Assembly: GCF_000730385.1 (NCBI RefSeq) | Contig: NZ_CP008849.1 | Location: 1,612,001-1,676,000, forward strand | DNA length: 64,000 nucleotides | Reading direction: 5' to 3' | From: Alteromonas australica | Lineage (GTDB): Bacteria; Pseudomonadota; Gammaproteobacteria; Enterobacterales; Alteromonadaceae | Part shown: one piece after another, positions 15,943-26,076 of the stretch | Position numbering within the stretch: position 1 is the first letter of the stretch | How the letters are laid out: each line of letters starts with the position of its first letter | Program-made: the position numbers and the translations under genes | Notes under the pieces: model-generated | Database searches by the model: none | Told to the model about the DNA's origin: nothing | Seen by the model: only the letters and a program-made list of their open reading frames with translations

Positions 15943-17871
15943 ATGGGTAGAATCATTGGTATCGATTTAGGTACAACGAATTCATGTGTCGCAGTTCTAG
16001 ACGGCGACAAACCTCGCGTAATTGAAAACGCGGAAGGCGATCGTACAACGCCTTCAATTATTGCATATACAAACGACGGTGAAACATTAGTAGGTCAGTC
16101 TGCAAAGCGTCAAGCAGTTACTAACCCTGAAAACACATTATTCGCAATCAAGCGTTTAATTGGTCGTCGTTTCCAAGACAAAGAAGTACAACGCGACATC
16201 GACATCATGCCTTTCAAAATTGTAGGGGCTGACAACGGTGATGCATGGGTAGAAGCGAAAGGCGAGAAAATGGCGCCACCGCAAATTTCTGCCGAAGTAC
16301 TTAAGAAAATGAAGAAAACCGCTGAAGACTACCTTGGCGAAGAAGTGACTGGCGCAGTTATCACTGTTCCTGCTTACTTTAACGATTCTCAGCGTCAAGC
16401 AACGAAAGACGCGGGTCGTATCGCAGGTCTTGAAGTTAAGCGTATCATCAACGAGCCGACTGCAGCTGCTCTTGCCTACGGCATGGACAAAAAGCAAGGC
16501 GATAACGTTGTAGCGGTATACGACTTAGGTGGTGGTACCTTCGATATCTCTATCATCGAAATTGATGAAGTAGACGGTGAACACACCTTTGAAGTACTGG
16601 CGACTAACGGTGATACTCACCTTGGTGGTGAAGATTTCGATAACCGTGTTATCAACTACCTTGTTGAAGAATTCAAGAAAGACCAAGGCATCGACCTTCG
16701 TAAAGATCCGCTTGCTATGCAGCGTCTTAAAGAAGCCGGTGAAAAAGCGAAAATTGAACTTTCTTCTTCACAACAGACAGAAGTTAACCTGCCTTACATC
16801 ACGGCCGATGCAACAGGTCCTAAGCACTTAGCGATTAAGCTAACGCGTGCAAAACTTGAGTCTTTGGTTGAAGACTTAGTGAAAAACTCGCTTAACCCAC
16901 TTAAGCAAGCGCTAGCTGATTCAGACCTATCTGTAGGCGACATCAACGACATCATCCTTGTGGGTGGTCAAACACGTATGCCGCTAGTACAGAAGTATGT
17001 CACTGAATTCTTTGGCAAAGAGCCACGTAAAGACGTTAACCCTGATGAAGCGGTCGCCGTAGGTGCAGCTATTCAAGGTGGTGTACTTTCTGGTGACGTT
17101 AAAGACGTACTACTGCTAGACGTTACGCCTCTGTCTCTAGGTATCGAGACAATGGGTGGTGTAATGACTGCGCTTATCGAGAAAAACACGACGATTCCAA
17201 CGAAGAAGTCGCAAACATTCTCTACAGCGGAAGACAACCAGTCTGCGGTAACCGTACACGTACTACAAGGCGAGCGTAAGCAGTCAAGCGGCAACAAGTC
17301 TCTTGGTCAGTTTAACCTTGAAGGTATTCGTCCAGCAGCACGCGGTGTTCCGCAAATCGAAGTCACCTTCGACCTAGATGCTGATGGTATTCTACATGTG
17401 TCTGCAAAAGATAAAGACACAGGTAAAGAGCAGAAGATCACTATTAAAGCGTCTTCAGGCTTAAGCGATGAAGAAGTTGAAAAAATGGTCGCCGACGCCG
17501 AAGCGAACAAGGAAGCGGATGCGAAGTTTGAAGAGCTAATTCAAGCACGTAACCAAGCTGACGGCATGATCCACGCTACACGTAAGCAGCTTGAAGAAGT
17601 TGGCGATGCACTAAGTGCAGAAGATAAAGCGCCAATTGAAGAAGCCCTTACTGCGCTAGAAACAGCGTCTAAAGGCGAAGACAAAGCAGAAATCGAAGCG
17701 AAAACGCAAGAACTTATTCAAGCGTCTAGCAAGTTGATGGAAGCGGCGCAAGCACAACAAGGTGCTGCCGCTGGTGGTGCAGAAGGTGCCGAGCAGCAAG
17801 CTTCTGGTCAAGCGAACGATGACGTTGTTGACGCTGAGTTTGAAGAAGTGAAAGACGACGATAAAAAGTAA
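15943..17871 (+). CDS. dnaK: Molecular chaperone DnaK (Hsp70)
   Basis: ATP-dependent Hsp70 chaperone of 642 residues (638 in E. coli). The nucleotide-binding domain begins [13 protein letters not shown], with [21 protein letters not shown] near 145 and [13 protein letters not shown] near 195. The interdomain linker [13 protein letters not shown] is near 390, followed by the substrate-binding domain and helical lid. The C-terminus ends in the acidic [11 protein letters not shown] tail typical of proteobacterial DnaK. A GGAG Shine-Dalgarno precedes ATG 15943. It works with GrpE and DnaJ encoded on either side. Confidence 0.99.
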   Translation: MGRIIGIDLGTTNSCVAVLDGDKPRVIENAEGDRTTPSIIAYTNDGETLVGQSAKRQAVTNPENTLFAIKRLIGRRFQDKEVQRDIDIMPFKIVGADNGDAWVEAKGEKMAPPQISAEVLKKMKKTAEDYLGEEVTGAVITVPAYFNDSQRQATKDAGRIAGLEVKRIINEPTAAALAYGMDKKQGDNVVAVYDLGGGTFDISIIEIDEVDGEHTFEVLATNGDTHLGGEDFDNRVINYLVEEFKKDQGIDLRKDPLAMQRLKEAGEKAKIELSSSQQTEVNLPYITADATGPKHLAIKLTRAKLESLVEDLVKNSLNPLKQALADSDLSVGDINDIILVGGQTRMPLVQKYVTEFFGKEPRKDVNPDEAVAVGAAIQGGVLSGDVKDVLLLDVTPLSLGIETMGGVMTALIEKNTTIPTKKSQTFSTAEDNQSAVTVHVLQGERKQSSGNKSLGQFNLEGIRPAARGVPQIEVTFDLDADGILHVSAKDKDTGKEQKITIKASSGLSDEEVEKMVADAEANKEADAKFEELIQARNQADGMIHATRKQLEEVGDALSAEDKAPIEEALTALETASKGEDKAEIEAKTQELIQASSKLMEAAQAQQGAAAGGAEGAEQQASGQANDDVVDAEFEEVKDDDKK

Positions 17872-17923
17872 GCTGTTGCGATACGCCCGCTGACACAGAG
17901 CTGGTGGGCTGATTTAGCAGTTG

Positions 17924-17952
17924 AGGCGCAGCAGGAATTTCTTGTTGCGCCT
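17924..17952 (+). terminator. Stem-loop between dnaK and dnaJ
   Basis: AGGCGCA (924-930) pairs with TGCGCCT (946-952), and further wobble pairs extend the stem to about ten base pairs. The T-rich tail (TTGTTGTG) is poor, so it may be a partial terminator or an mRNA-stabilising element that lowers dnaJ expression relative to dnaK. The remaining bases up to dnaJ hold no gene. Confidence 0.5.
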
Positions 17953-18074
17953 TTGTTGTGTTAGTGTCGAGGGAAGCATGAATGCAATCCTTGTAAGGAC
18001 TCACAACTCACAGATGTAGATTCGAGAGTGCCAATTATAGGGGCTGTCGACAAAAAGTAGGATAAGTAAACGAT

Positions 18075-19208
18075 ATGTCGAAACGTGACTACTACGAAGT
18101 ACTAGGGGTAGATAAAAGCGCTGGTGAACGCGAAATTAAAAAGGCGTACAAAAAACTAGCGATGAAATACCACCCTGACCGTACACAGGGCGATAAAGGG
18201 CTGGAAGACAAATTCAAAGAAATCCAAGAAGCCTACGAAATACTATCAGACTCGCAAAAACGTGCGGCGTACGACCAATATGGTCACGCAGGCGTCGATC
18301 CTAATCGTGGTGGCGCAGGCTTCGGTGGTGGTGCCGATTTCGGAGATATTTTCGGCGATGTATTTGGCGATATTTTTGGTGGCGGCGGTCGCGGTGGCCG
18401 ACAATCTCGTGCGCGACAAGGGTCAGACCTTCGTTATAACCTAGAGCTTTCTCTAGAAGAAGCCGTTCGCGGTAAGAGCGTTGATATCCGTGTACCCACA
18501 TTAGTTGAGTGTGACGTGTGCGATGGCTCGGGTGCGAAGAAAGGCTCTTCACCAAAAACATGCCCAACCTGTCATGGTAACGGCCAAGTACAAATGCGCC
18601 AAGGTTTCTTTGCGGTGCAACAAACCTGCCCTACGTGTTCTGGCAAAGGTAAGATTATTGAAGATCCTTGCAACAGCTGTCATGGGCATGGTCGTAAAGA
18701 AAAAACCAAAACCCTTAACGTTAAAATCCCCGCAGGTGTTGATACAGGCGATAGAATTCGTTTGTCGGGCGAAGGGGAAGCTGGAGAAAATGGGGCACCG
18801 GCAGGTGACTTGTACGTACAAGTGCATGTGCGCGAACATGATATTTTCCAACGCGATGGCAATAACTTGTATTGCGAAGTGCCGTTAGGTTTTACCACAG
18901 CTGCACTGGGTGGCGAATTAGAAGTCCCCACTTTAGATGGCAAAGTTAAATTGAAGATAAGCCCAGAAACCCAAACTGGACGTATGTTCCGGTTACGTGG
19001 TAAGGGCGTAAAATCAGTTCGCAGTGGAGCCATTGGCGACCTAATGTGTAAGGTCGTGGTAGAAACCCCGGTTAATCTATCTTCACGGCAAAAAGAATTG
19101 CTACAGGAACTGGAAGAGTCCATGGGTAAAGCTTCAAGCAAGCACAGCCCAAAGGCACAAGGTTTCTTTGATGGCGTCAAAAAGTTCTTCGACGACCTCA
19201 CTAATTAA
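18075..19208 (+). CDS. dnaJ: Co-chaperone DnaJ (Hsp40)
   Basis: Stimulates DnaK ATPase and delivers unfolded proteins. 377 residues: J-domain (1-70) with the HPD motif in KYHPDRTQ; a Gly/Phe-rich stretch (about 75-115); four CxxCxGxG-type zinc-binding repeats ([32 protein letters not shown]) around 140-215; then the substrate-binding C-terminal domains. It is the last gene of the heat-shock cluster and is followed by a strong terminator. Confidence 0.98.
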   Translation: MSKRDYYEVLGVDKSAGEREIKKAYKKLAMKYHPDRTQGDKGLEDKFKEIQEAYEILSDSQKRAAYDQYGHAGVDPNRGGAGFGGGADFGDIFGDVFGDIFGGGGRGGRQSRARQGSDLRYNLELSLEEAVRGKSVDIRVPTLVECDVCDGSGAKKGSSPKTCPTCHGNGQVQMRQGFFAVQQTCPTCSGKGKIIEDPCNSCHGHGRKEKTKTLNVKIPAGVDTGDRIRLSGEGEAGENGAPAGDLYVQVHVREHDIFQRDGNNLYCEVPLGFTTAALGGELEVPTLDGKVKLKISPETQTGRMFRLRGKGVKSVRSGAIGDLMCKVVVETPVNLSSRQKELLQELEESMGKASSKHSPKAQGFFDGVKKFFDDLTN

Positions 19209-19230
19209 AATTGCCAGCCAATTTTATATA

Positions 19231-19257
19231 AAGCCCTCATTTTGAGGGCTTTTTTAT
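19231..19257 (+). terminator. Intrinsic terminator after dnaJ
   Basis: AAGCCCTCA-TTT-TGAGGGCTT is followed by a run of T residues, 23 bases after the dnaJ stop. Confidence 0.9.
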
Positions 19258-19361
19258 TCCTTTAATCTTTGTTTATCTTAACTTTAGCGTAATAAACCTT
19301 GCCAATATTATGGCGATTGTTCAGGATAGAGATGACCGTTTTAATTTTTACAGGAATAGGC

Positions 19362-19847
19362 ATGAACACAGTAAAGAAATCATTGGCTGTATTTTTATCT
19401 TTAGGGGCTTTAGCGTCATCGGCAGCAGTGGCAGCTGAAGTGACAGAAGCATCATCGGCTAAGCATGCTAAGGCGGCCACACAGTATCGCCAAGCAATAT
19501 TCCAGCTTGTAAAGAGCAACATGGGGCCACTTGGTGGCATGGCGAAAGGCGCATTGCCTTATGACGAAAGTGTGATGAAAACCAATGCGGTTCGCTTAGA
19601 GCAACTCGCTGATATGATGACAGACTACTTGTCGGTAGATACACGTAGTTTCGACGTTGAAACCGGTGCAAAAGATGCCATTTGGGAAAACTTCTCAGAC
19701 GTTGCAAGTAAAGCCGATGCATTGAAAACCGCATCACTGGGGTTGCAGGCTGCCGTTGAAACCGGCGATGAAAGTGCCTACCGTGCGGCAATTGGCAAAA
19801 TTGGTGCAAGCTGTAAATCTTGTCACGACGATTATAAGAAAGACTAA
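19362..19847 (+). CDS. Cytochrome c'
   Basis: Periplasmic four-helix-bundle haem protein of 161 residues, with a signal peptide ending near residue 25 (AVAA-EV). The single haem-binding motif CKSCH (151-155) is near the C-terminus, as expected for class II cytochromes c. Members bind NO or CO and are implicated in NO tolerance or electron transfer. The start at ATG 19362 places a normal signal peptide at the N-terminus, whereas upstream in-frame starts would add a non-signal leader. Cytochromes c' are often paired with a cytochrome b561. One is encoded at 22878-23558 on the opposite strand, with a c-di-GMP gene in between. A weak hairpin (19859-19884) follows. Confidence 0.9.
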   Translation: MNTVKKSLAVFLSLGALASSAAVAAEVTEASSAKHAKAATQYRQAIFQLVKSNMGPLGGMAKGALPYDESVMKTNAVRLEQLADMMTDYLSVDTRSFDVETGAKDAIWENFSDVASKADALKTASLGLQAAVETGDESAYRAAIGKIGASCKSCHDDYKKD

Positions 19848-20195
19848 GCTTTATCAATGAGGAGTATAGCCTTACGTACTCCTCACGTATCCCTCTTTTA
19901 TCCCGTCTTTTATCCCCTGTGGACAATATTTCTAAAATCGTAGCGTTTTGATATTGATACAATTTAGAAACTTCTTGCGAATAAAACGCATTTCTGCTGG
20001 AAAAGTGTACAAAAATTCTCTATTGTTGGCGAAATAATGTTCATTTGAATCGTTTGTCTGTGTTCCTAATCTGACTTTCTCAAAGTCCCAAACGATCTTT
20101 TTATTTTCGCTTTATTTTTGTCATGCGGTTCATCATGGAAGCCCGTTAGCGGTGGATTATCGTATACCAGAAGAGAAGAGGTGGAGTGGCTCCTT
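19848..20195. other. Intergenic region between cytochrome c' and the EAL-domain gene
   Basis: Contains the inverted repeat GAGGAGTA/TACTCCTC (19859-19884), a weak terminator candidate after the cytochrome gene. The remainder is AT-rich and presumably holds the promoter for the downstream gene. No ORF or RNA gene is recognised. Confidence 0.4.
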
Positions 20196-22841
20196 ATGCA
20201 GTTTAACGATGGAATGTTTGCTTATGTGAGAAACAGTACACATTCCGACCTAATAGAGCACCTTAACGAAGGCAGAGTTAACAGCGGTGCCAGTTGTGTC
20301 ATCTTCGTGTCTCAGCACCATAAAGAAAATAAAGTCAGTGTGGTATGTTGTGATAGTAAGAACACCGTATCAGAAGAAACGGTAATCAGTTTACCAAAGC
20401 ATGCACACGTGCTTTTGTCTTTAACTACACTCAGTGCGCCGATAAGTGCGAATGAGTTTAGTCTGCCAGCCACACTTGGTGACTACAGCGCCCATTACGT
20501 CGTCATGGGGGCAGTATGCGATATTCACGGCAACCGCATTGGTGCGCTACTGCTGATTCATCCCAATTTATCGTTAACTAATGAGCAGCAAAGCTTCGCT
20601 GATATCACACGTCAGAAAATTGAGCTGCGTTTGCAATATCAATTACTTCAGCACCCTTTCACCGATAAACTCCAAGAGAAAGTTGCTTTACTGAATGAAA
20701 TTGGCCGAATTTCCCATACCGGCGGTTGGGAGTTTGATGTTGCGCAACGTGAAATAACCTGGACCCACGAAACTTACTGCCTGTTTGGTATGACGCCAGG
20801 TAGACAAGTCACGTTAGATCGAGCACTAGGCAACTTTACAGAAAAGAGCCGTAAGCATATTAGGGCGGCTATCCTTGAAGTACTTAGAAAAGGCAACGCA
20901 TTTACGCTGGAGGCCGAGTTTATCAATGGGGAAGGGCATAAAAGATGGTTGAAAATGACCGGCAAGGCTCAGTGTATCGCGAGTAAAAAGCGCCCCAAGG
21001 TGTATCGCATTTTTGGTTCTGCACAAGATATCACCGAAACCAAGCGCCTGTCTGACACGCAACACAATTACACCCAATACCTCTCTACCATCCTGAATAA
21101 CTTAGGGCACGCACTGCTTACCCTCGATGAAGAAGGAACGGTAATAACGGCCAACAATTTGGTTAGGCAGGTATTTGGTTACGACCCTGACGAAATGATA
21201 GGGCAAGAGATATTTATTCTCATGGATAAAAATGAAAGTGGTCAGCTAAGCAGTTATGCCAAAGGATATAGTCAGCAACAGTCGGCGGCAAAAGAAATTA
21301 AGGATGTTAGAGATTTTCTCGCCCAAAGCAGCTGTATGAAGGGCGAAAGCATGGCAAAAGCACTGGTCATGAAACGAAAAAATGGCGGCAACTTTTGTGC
21401 AGATGTTATTTTTTCAACATTTTTCCTTGATAATCAAAGGCGCACTGTGGCCTTGTGCCGTGATATGACGGAACAAAATTTCCAGTTAGAACAGCTTAAA
21501 GATGCCGCCTATCTGGATAGAGTGACCAAGTTACCCAACTTACACGCGTTCGATACTACGCTAAAGCGTACTATTAGAGAATGCAAAGCTACCCTAGGCT
21601 ACTTGTTTTGTTTGCGAATTAATATTGTTAATTTAGATCAGTACCGACAAGCCTTTGGTGGAGCTACCACCGATTACATTACTCGTATTATTGCGGCTAG
21701 ATTAGAGCGTAGTTTTTCCGGCACATACACGGTTTACAGCGAAAGCAGAGACAGTTACCTAGTGATGTACGAGGCGCCATTGCAGGACGGAGAAAATGGC
21801 GCCAGCGCGCTAATTAACGAAGTAGAGTGGAAATTGGTTAACGATGTGTTTGGTCATATTACCTTGCACAATAGCCCTCACTATCTGCAAGCTAACGTGA
21901 ATACCTGTTGGCTGGAAGGAAAAAATCTATGTTTTGAAAAAGTGAAACATATGATTTTTCAAACGCCTCCTGAAGGCAGCTTACAAAACACCCACGAGAG
22001 AGTGCGGTTATACCAAGGCTCTACGGCGCGCTATGAACGCTATCAATATATCAAGCAATCCTTACTTCGCTCGGTAGAGAACAAAGAGCTTTTCATCGTG
22101 TTACAGCCTCAATACGGTGATGCGGGAAATATCATTGGTGCTGAAGCGTTGTTACGTTGGCAACATCCACAGTTAGGGCTTATCAGCCCTGGTGAGTTTA
22201 TTCCCATTGCTGAAGAAAGTGACATTATTGTCGAAATTGGCCAATGGGTGATGAATGAAACCTGCAAGTTGCTATGCGATTGCCAAGAGGTGGGTATTCA
22301 AACACGATTAGCGATTAATGTTAGCGCTAAACACATTGCCCGTGCTGATTTTAGTGAAAGTTTGTTGTCCATTGTCGACCGTTGGAAAGTTCCCCCTGGC
22401 AGTATTACCTTAGAATTAACTGAGGGTACGCTTATTCACAGCTTTGGATTAGTAAGAAAGCGAATTAGAGAACTCGCCCTGAAAGGCTTCGTTTTTTCTA
22501 TCGACGATTTTGGTCGTGGTAATTCCAATTTAAGCTATTTGAAAGAGTTACCCATTAAAGAGTTAAAAGTGGATCGTCATTTTATAGATGAAGTGAACCT
22601 TGACGGCAGTAAAAGCCTCCTGATAAACAGTATTTGTGACATGGCGAAAATATTCGACCTGCGAGCCGTTGCTGAAGGCATTGAGAATACTCACCAACTT
22701 AGGTACGCAAAAGATTGTGGTTGTACGGGCTTTCAAGGCTACTTCCTCGATAAACCAATGCGTGTACACGTTTGGCGTGAAAAGCTACTTTCTGAAAAAG
22801 CCCACACTGGCGACACTGCGTCGGCAGAAAGTCCGCATTAG
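20196..22841 (+). CDS. GAF-PAS-PAS-GGDEF(degenerate)-EAL c-di-GMP phosphodiesterase
   Basis: Soluble sensor-effector of about 881 residues. An N-terminal GAF-like region (about 10-165) is followed by PAS domains (about 185-300 and 310-450), then a GGDEF-like domain whose catalytic motif is lost (the position reads ESRDSYLVM), and an EAL domain (about 625-870). The EAL domain keeps EALLRW, INVSAKH, ELTEG, IDDFGRGNSNLSYL and KVDRHF, so it is probably an active c-di-GMP phosphodiesterase, with the GGDEF domain likely regulatory. ATG 20196 follows AGGTGGAG and is preferred to a TTG at 20118. It sits between cytochrome c' and cytochrome b561, which hints at redox or NO input (inference). Confidence 0.88.
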   Translation: MQFNDGMFAYVRNSTHSDLIEHLNEGRVNSGASCVIFVSQHHKENKVSVVCCDSKNTVSEETVISLPKHAHVLLSLTTLSAPISANEFSLPATLGDYSAHYVVMGAVCDIHGNRIGALLLIHPNLSLTNEQQSFADITRQKIELRLQYQLLQHPFTDKLQEKVALLNEIGRISHTGGWEFDVAQREITWTHETYCLFGMTPGRQVTLDRALGNFTEKSRKHIRAAILEVLRKGNAFTLEAEFINGEGHKRWLKMTGKAQCIASKKRPKVYRIFGSAQDITETKRLSDTQHNYTQYLSTILNNLGHALLTLDEEGTVITANNLVRQVFGYDPDEMIGQEIFILMDKNESGQLSSYAKGYSQQQSAAKEIKDVRDFLAQSSCMKGESMAKALVMKRKNGGNFCADVIFSTFFLDNQRRTVALCRDMTEQNFQLEQLKDAAYLDRVTKLPNLHAFDTTLKRTIRECKATLGYLFCLRINIVNLDQYRQAFGGATTDYITRIIAARLERSFSGTYTVYSESRDSYLVMYEAPLQDGENGASALINEVEWKLVNDVFGHITLHNSPHYLQANVNTCWLEGKNLCFEKVKHMIFQTPPEGSLQNTHERVRLYQGSTARYERYQYIKQSLLRSVENKELFIVLQPQYGDAGNIIGAEALLRWQHPQLGLISPGEFIPIAEESDIIVEIGQWVMNETCKLLCDCQEVGIQTRLAINVSAKHIARADFSESLLSIVDRWKVPPGSITLELTEGTLIHSFGLVRKRIRELALKGFVFSIDDFGRGNSNLSYLKELPIKELKVDRHFIDEVNLDGSKSLLINSICDMAKIFDLRAVAEGIENTHQLRYAKDCGCTGFQGYFLDKPMRVHVWREKLLSEKAHTGDTASAESPH

Positions 22842-22877
22842 ACAGCCCGAATAGCGGGCTGTTAATGCAGCCGACTG

Positions 22878-23558
22878 TTAAAAGTACTCTTCTATTTCTG
22901 GTTCAGGGGGGAGCACGTCAATTGCATAGTAAAGCGCAGCTGCACTTAATACAGCAACAATAAGCGCTAAAACCAATTTAGACGATTTTATGGCTGGTGA
23001 ATGTGTGTCTTTTTTACCATGCAGCATGGCAGGTACGAGTTTTTGCTTCTTGTAAACGGCATAAAAAAGGATAGCCGCTATATGCAACGCAATGACCCAT
23101 ATTAAGATATCAAAAGCCAGGTGATGTAACGTGTTCATGACATCTAGCGTGCTGTCGTCGGCCATTGCCCGATACGGGCCATCTAAAAATATGTCGTCAG
23201 TCATAAATAGCCCACTTATCGCTTGAATAATTAATAGGGTAAGCATGACAATGACAAACCACCCCCCTAGAGGGTTATGGCCTGCCACACTTGGGCTATT
23301 TTTATCAAAGAGCGTACGTAAATACGCTATGACCTGTTTTGGACCGGTAACAAACTGAGAAAAGCGCGCATATTCAGGGCCAATAATTCCCCAGATTATG
23401 CGAAACACAAGTAAGCCCAGTGTGAAGTAGCCAATATAAAAGTGCCATTGAGTCGCATTATCCATCCATTCAGCGGTCGCATATTGTGCCACAATACTGA
23501 GCACTAATAGCCAGTGAAATAAACGGGTAGGGATGTCCCAAATGAGTTGTCTTTGCAT
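22878..23558 (-). CDS. Cytochrome b561 family membrane protein
   Basis: Inner-membrane dihaem cytochrome of about 226 residues. The start IWDIPTRLFHWLLV contains a candidate haem histidine in helix 1. Three more helices follow, with histidines in HFYIGYFTLGLLVFRIIWG, NPLGGW and HHLAFDILIWVIALHIAAI. The C-terminal helix (ALIVAVLSAAALYYAI) precedes a short acidic tail. Such proteins pass electrons from quinol to periplasmic partners such as cytochrome c'. Start is given as ATG 23558. A TTG three codons upstream (23567) is also possible, and neither has a strong Shine-Dalgarno. It is divergent from dapB. Confidence 0.87.
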   Translation of the reverse strand: MQRQLIWDIPTRLFHWLLVLSIVAQYATAEWMDNATQWHFYIGYFTLGLLVFRIIWGIIGPEYARFSQFVTGPKQVIAYLRTLFDKNSPSVAGHNPLGGWFVIVMLTLLIIQAISGLFMTDDIFLDGPYRAMADDSTLDVMNTLHHLAFDILIWVIALHIAAILFYAVYKKQKLVPAMLHGKKDTHSPAIKSSKLVLALIVAVLSAAALYYAIDVLPPEPEIEEYF

Positions 23559-23765
23559 GGCAGTCAATCCAATTAAAAAGAGTTAAAGCGCTTTTTTCTA
23601 TGCTAGCGCAAATGACGACTGAAAGACGAGAGAACCAGTAAATATTTACGCCAAAGCCCCCGTTTAAAAGTTTATTTGCGATTTTTCGCTGTTCGCATTG
23701 CAATAGTGCAAGCATTTGGCAAAATGCCACCTAGGTATAGCTATTGAAATGAAAAGTTTAACGAG

Positions 23766-24578
23766 ATGAAGGTAGGGTTGTTTGGCGCCAATGGGCGCAT
23801 GGGAAGAGTGCTAATTGATGCACTGGATCAAAATGAAAACACCGTGTTGAGTGTGGCTACGGTGCGCGATGATTCACCTTGGGTTGGTATGAATGTAGGA
23901 GAACTCGCAGGTATTGGTAAAAAAGACGTGAATTGCAGTGCTATCTCATCGTTATCTGAAAATGATGCGGATGTGATGATTGACTTTACGTTACCGGTAA
24001 CGCTGGAAAGCAACCTGAAGTGGTGCGTAGACACCAAAACCCCCGTTGTTATTGGTACCACAGGGTTGAGTGAAACACAGCTTGGTCTATTAGATGCTGC
24101 AGCTCAGCATATTCCTATTGTGTTTGCCGCTAATTATAGCGTGGGCGTTAACCTGATGCTTTCGCTTGTCCGTCAAGCAGCAAGCGTGCTCGGACATTCC
24201 GCTGACATTGAAATTACCGAGGCGCATCATCGCTTTAAACAAGACGCCCCTTCAGGCACCGCCATGGCAATAGGTGAAGCGATTGCCGATGAATTAGGGC
24301 GTGATTTAAAAACCTGTGCTGTGTATGGTCGCGAAGGTAAAGAACCGGAGCGAGATCAGGGCACCATTGGTTTTGCCACTGTACGCGCCGGCGATATTGT
24401 AGGTGAGCATACTGCGTTATTCGCGGATATTGGCGAACGACTCGAAATTACCCATAAAGCGTCTAGCCGCTTAACCTTCGCTAAAGGAGCGGTGCATGCT
24501 GCTCAATGGTTGCACGGCAAGACGCCTGGCCTATACTCCATGGTAGACGTGCTCAATTTAAAATTAAACGTATCCTAA
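23766..24578 (+). CDS. dapB: 4-hydroxy-tetrahydrodipicolinate reductase
   Basis: NAD(P)H-dependent reductase in the diaminopimelate/lysine pathway, cytosolic homotetramer, 270 residues (273 in E. coli). The N-terminal nucleotide-binding motif is GANGRMGR (8-15). The mid-protein FAANYSVGVNLM and the catalytic/substrate segment EAHHRFKQDAPSGTA near 155 are diagnostic. Start ATG 23766 follows AACGAG. It precedes carAB, the same order as in E. coli, but a separate carAB promoter is visible. Confidence 0.97.
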   Translation: MKVGLFGANGRMGRVLIDALDQNENTVLSVATVRDDSPWVGMNVGELAGIGKKDVNCSAISSLSENDADVMIDFTLPVTLESNLKWCVDTKTPVVIGTTGLSETQLGLLDAAAQHIPIVFAANYSVGVNLMLSLVRQAASVLGHSADIEITEAHHRFKQDAPSGTAMAIGEAIADELGRDLKTCAVYGREGKEPERDQGTIGFATVRAGDIVGEHTALFADIGERLEITHKASSRLTFAKGAVHAAQWLHGKTPGLYSMVDVLNLKLNVS

Positions 24579-24932
24579 AAGGGCGACGTTTAATCGTAAA
24601 TTGGAAGGGAATAGAGAAACCTTCGAGGCTCTAAATAGTGCTAAATTTGTACGATAAGCTGTATTTTCGAAGCTTCTGAGCAAAATTGCTGATATAAGCG
24701 TTATTTTGCATGTTTAACGCAAATAAATTAGACATTTTCGATGAGTCATGTATACTCGCCGGAATTTGCCAGAATTTCGTATTTTGAAGCCAAGAAATTG
24801 GCTGAAGAGTGCGGTTTTATTAGCTGCAAAGATCGTAAAACGGGATGTATTGTTTTCATTACCTCCCGTTTTTTGTGGGGTTTGTGCAAATAAGTGCGCA
24901 AACACATAGTTATCCTTAATCTGGAGGTTGAC
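24579..24932 (+). promoter_or_regulatory. dapB-carA intergenic region: carAB promoter and leader
   Basis: TAGACA (24729-24734) and TATACT (24751-24756), with a 16-base spacer, form a good sigma-70 promoter. It predicts a leader of about 170 bases before carA. That leader contains the terminator-like hairpin annotated separately and a 24-codon ORF (24845-24919) rich in Phe and Tyr codons with no good ribosome site. No clear ArgR box was found. The stretch 24579-24728 holds nothing recognisable. Confidence 0.65.
24837..24874 (+). terminator. Terminator-like hairpin (possible attenuator) in the carAB leader
   Basis: AAAACGGGA (24837-24845) pairs perfectly with TCCCGTTTT (24864-24872), and six T residues run from 24869. 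It lies downstream of the predicted carAB promoter and about 58 bases upstream of the carA start. Its position suggests premature termination control of carAB rather than termination of dapB. Confidence 0.6.
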
Positions 24933-26063
24933 TTGGCTAATTCTGCCCTTTTGGTGTTAGAGGATGGTTCTGTCTTTAAAGGTACGGCGATTGGTGCGCA
25001 AGGCACGGCCGTTGGTGAAGTTGTTTTTAATACTTCAATGACCGGCTATCAAGAAATCATCACCGACCCATCCTACGCTGAACAAATCATCACCCTTACA
25101 TATCCTCACATTGGCAACACTGGTACTAACGAAGAAGACGTTGAAGCAGATAAAATCTGGTCGAAAGGTCTTATCATTCGTGACTTACCTCTTGTTGCGA
25201 GTAACTTTAGACAACAGCAGACACTGTCTGAATACCTTAAAGAAAAAGGTGTTGTGGGAATCGCTGATATTGATACCCGCCGCTTAACGCGTATTTTACG
25301 TGACAAGGGTGCGCAAAACGGCTGTATTATTTGCACCGACGAGCTAGACGAAGCCAAAGCATTAGAACAAGCAAAAGCCTACCCGGGCCTCAAAGGCATG
25401 GACTTGGCAAAAGTTGTTAGTATTTCTGAGTCAAAAACCTGGACTGAGGGCAGTTGGAAACTTGGCGAAGGCTACGTCACTCCTGCAGAAGCCAAATACC
25501 ATGTGGTCGCCTACGACTACGGTGTGAAAAGCAATATACTTCGCATGTTAGCCGACAGAGGGTGTAAAATTACCCTAGTGCCAGCACAAACGCCCGCTGA
25601 AGACGTGCTTGCCATGAATCCAGATGGTGTTTTCCTTTCAAATGGTCCAGGCGACCCAGAGCCATGTGACTATGCTATCACAGCGATTAAAACCATCGTA
25701 GAAACAGGTACGCCAGTCTTTGGTATCTGTTTAGGGCATCAGTTACTCGCTTTAGCGAGTGGTGCAACCACAGTGAAGATGAAGTTTGGTCATCACGGTG
25801 CAAACCACCCAGTTAAAGACCTTAAGCGTAATGTAGTTATGATCACCAGCCAAAACCACGGTTTTGCTGTAGACGAATCTAGCTTGCCAGATAACCTAGA
25901 AGTAACTCACATTTCGTTGTTCGACAAGTCGTTGCAAGGTATACATCGCACCGACAAGCCTGCGTTTAGTTTTCAGGGCCACCCTGAAGCCAGTCCAGGT
26001 CCTCATGAAGCGGCGCCATTATTCGACCACTTCATTGAACTTATTGAACAACACAAGCAGTAG
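24933..26063 (+). CDS. carA: Carbamoyl-phosphate synthase small (glutaminase) subunit
   Basis: Glutamine amidotransferase subunit supplying ammonia to CarB for pyrimidine and arginine synthesis. 376 residues. The class I amidotransferase domain has the nucleophile in [13 protein letters not shown] near residue 265, and a late [12 protein letters not shown] supplies the catalytic His/Glu pair. Translation most likely starts at TTG 24933. TGGAGG lies five bases upstream and the protein then begins [12 protein letters not shown], aligning with E. coli CarA. A longer GTG start at 24894 lacks a ribosome site. Separated from carB by 13 bases. Confidence 0.97.
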   Translation: MANSALLVLEDGSVFKGTAIGAQGTAVGEVVFNTSMTGYQEIITDPSYAEQIITLTYPHIGNTGTNEEDVEADKIWSKGLIIRDLPLVASNFRQQQTLSEYLKEKGVVGIADIDTRRLTRILRDKGAQNGCIICTDELDEAKALEQAKAYPGLKGMDLAKVVSISESKTWTEGSWKLGEGYVTPAEAKYHVVAYDYGVKSNILRMLADRGCKITLVPAQTPAEDVLAMNPDGVFLSNGPGDPEPCDYAITAIKTIVETGTPVFGICLGHQLLALASGATTVKMKFGHHGANHPVKDLKRNVVMITSQNHGFAVDESSLPDNLEVTHISLFDKSLQGIHRTDKPAFSFQGHPEASPGPHEAAPLFDHFIELIEQHKQ

Positions 26064-26076
26064 GAATTAGCCCGCT

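Noticed and set aside
24741-24893. 50-codon ORF upstream of carA beginning with ATG
   Set aside because: Its ATG lies upstream of the predicted -10 element (24751-24756), so the main carAB transcript would not include it, and no ribosome site precedes it.
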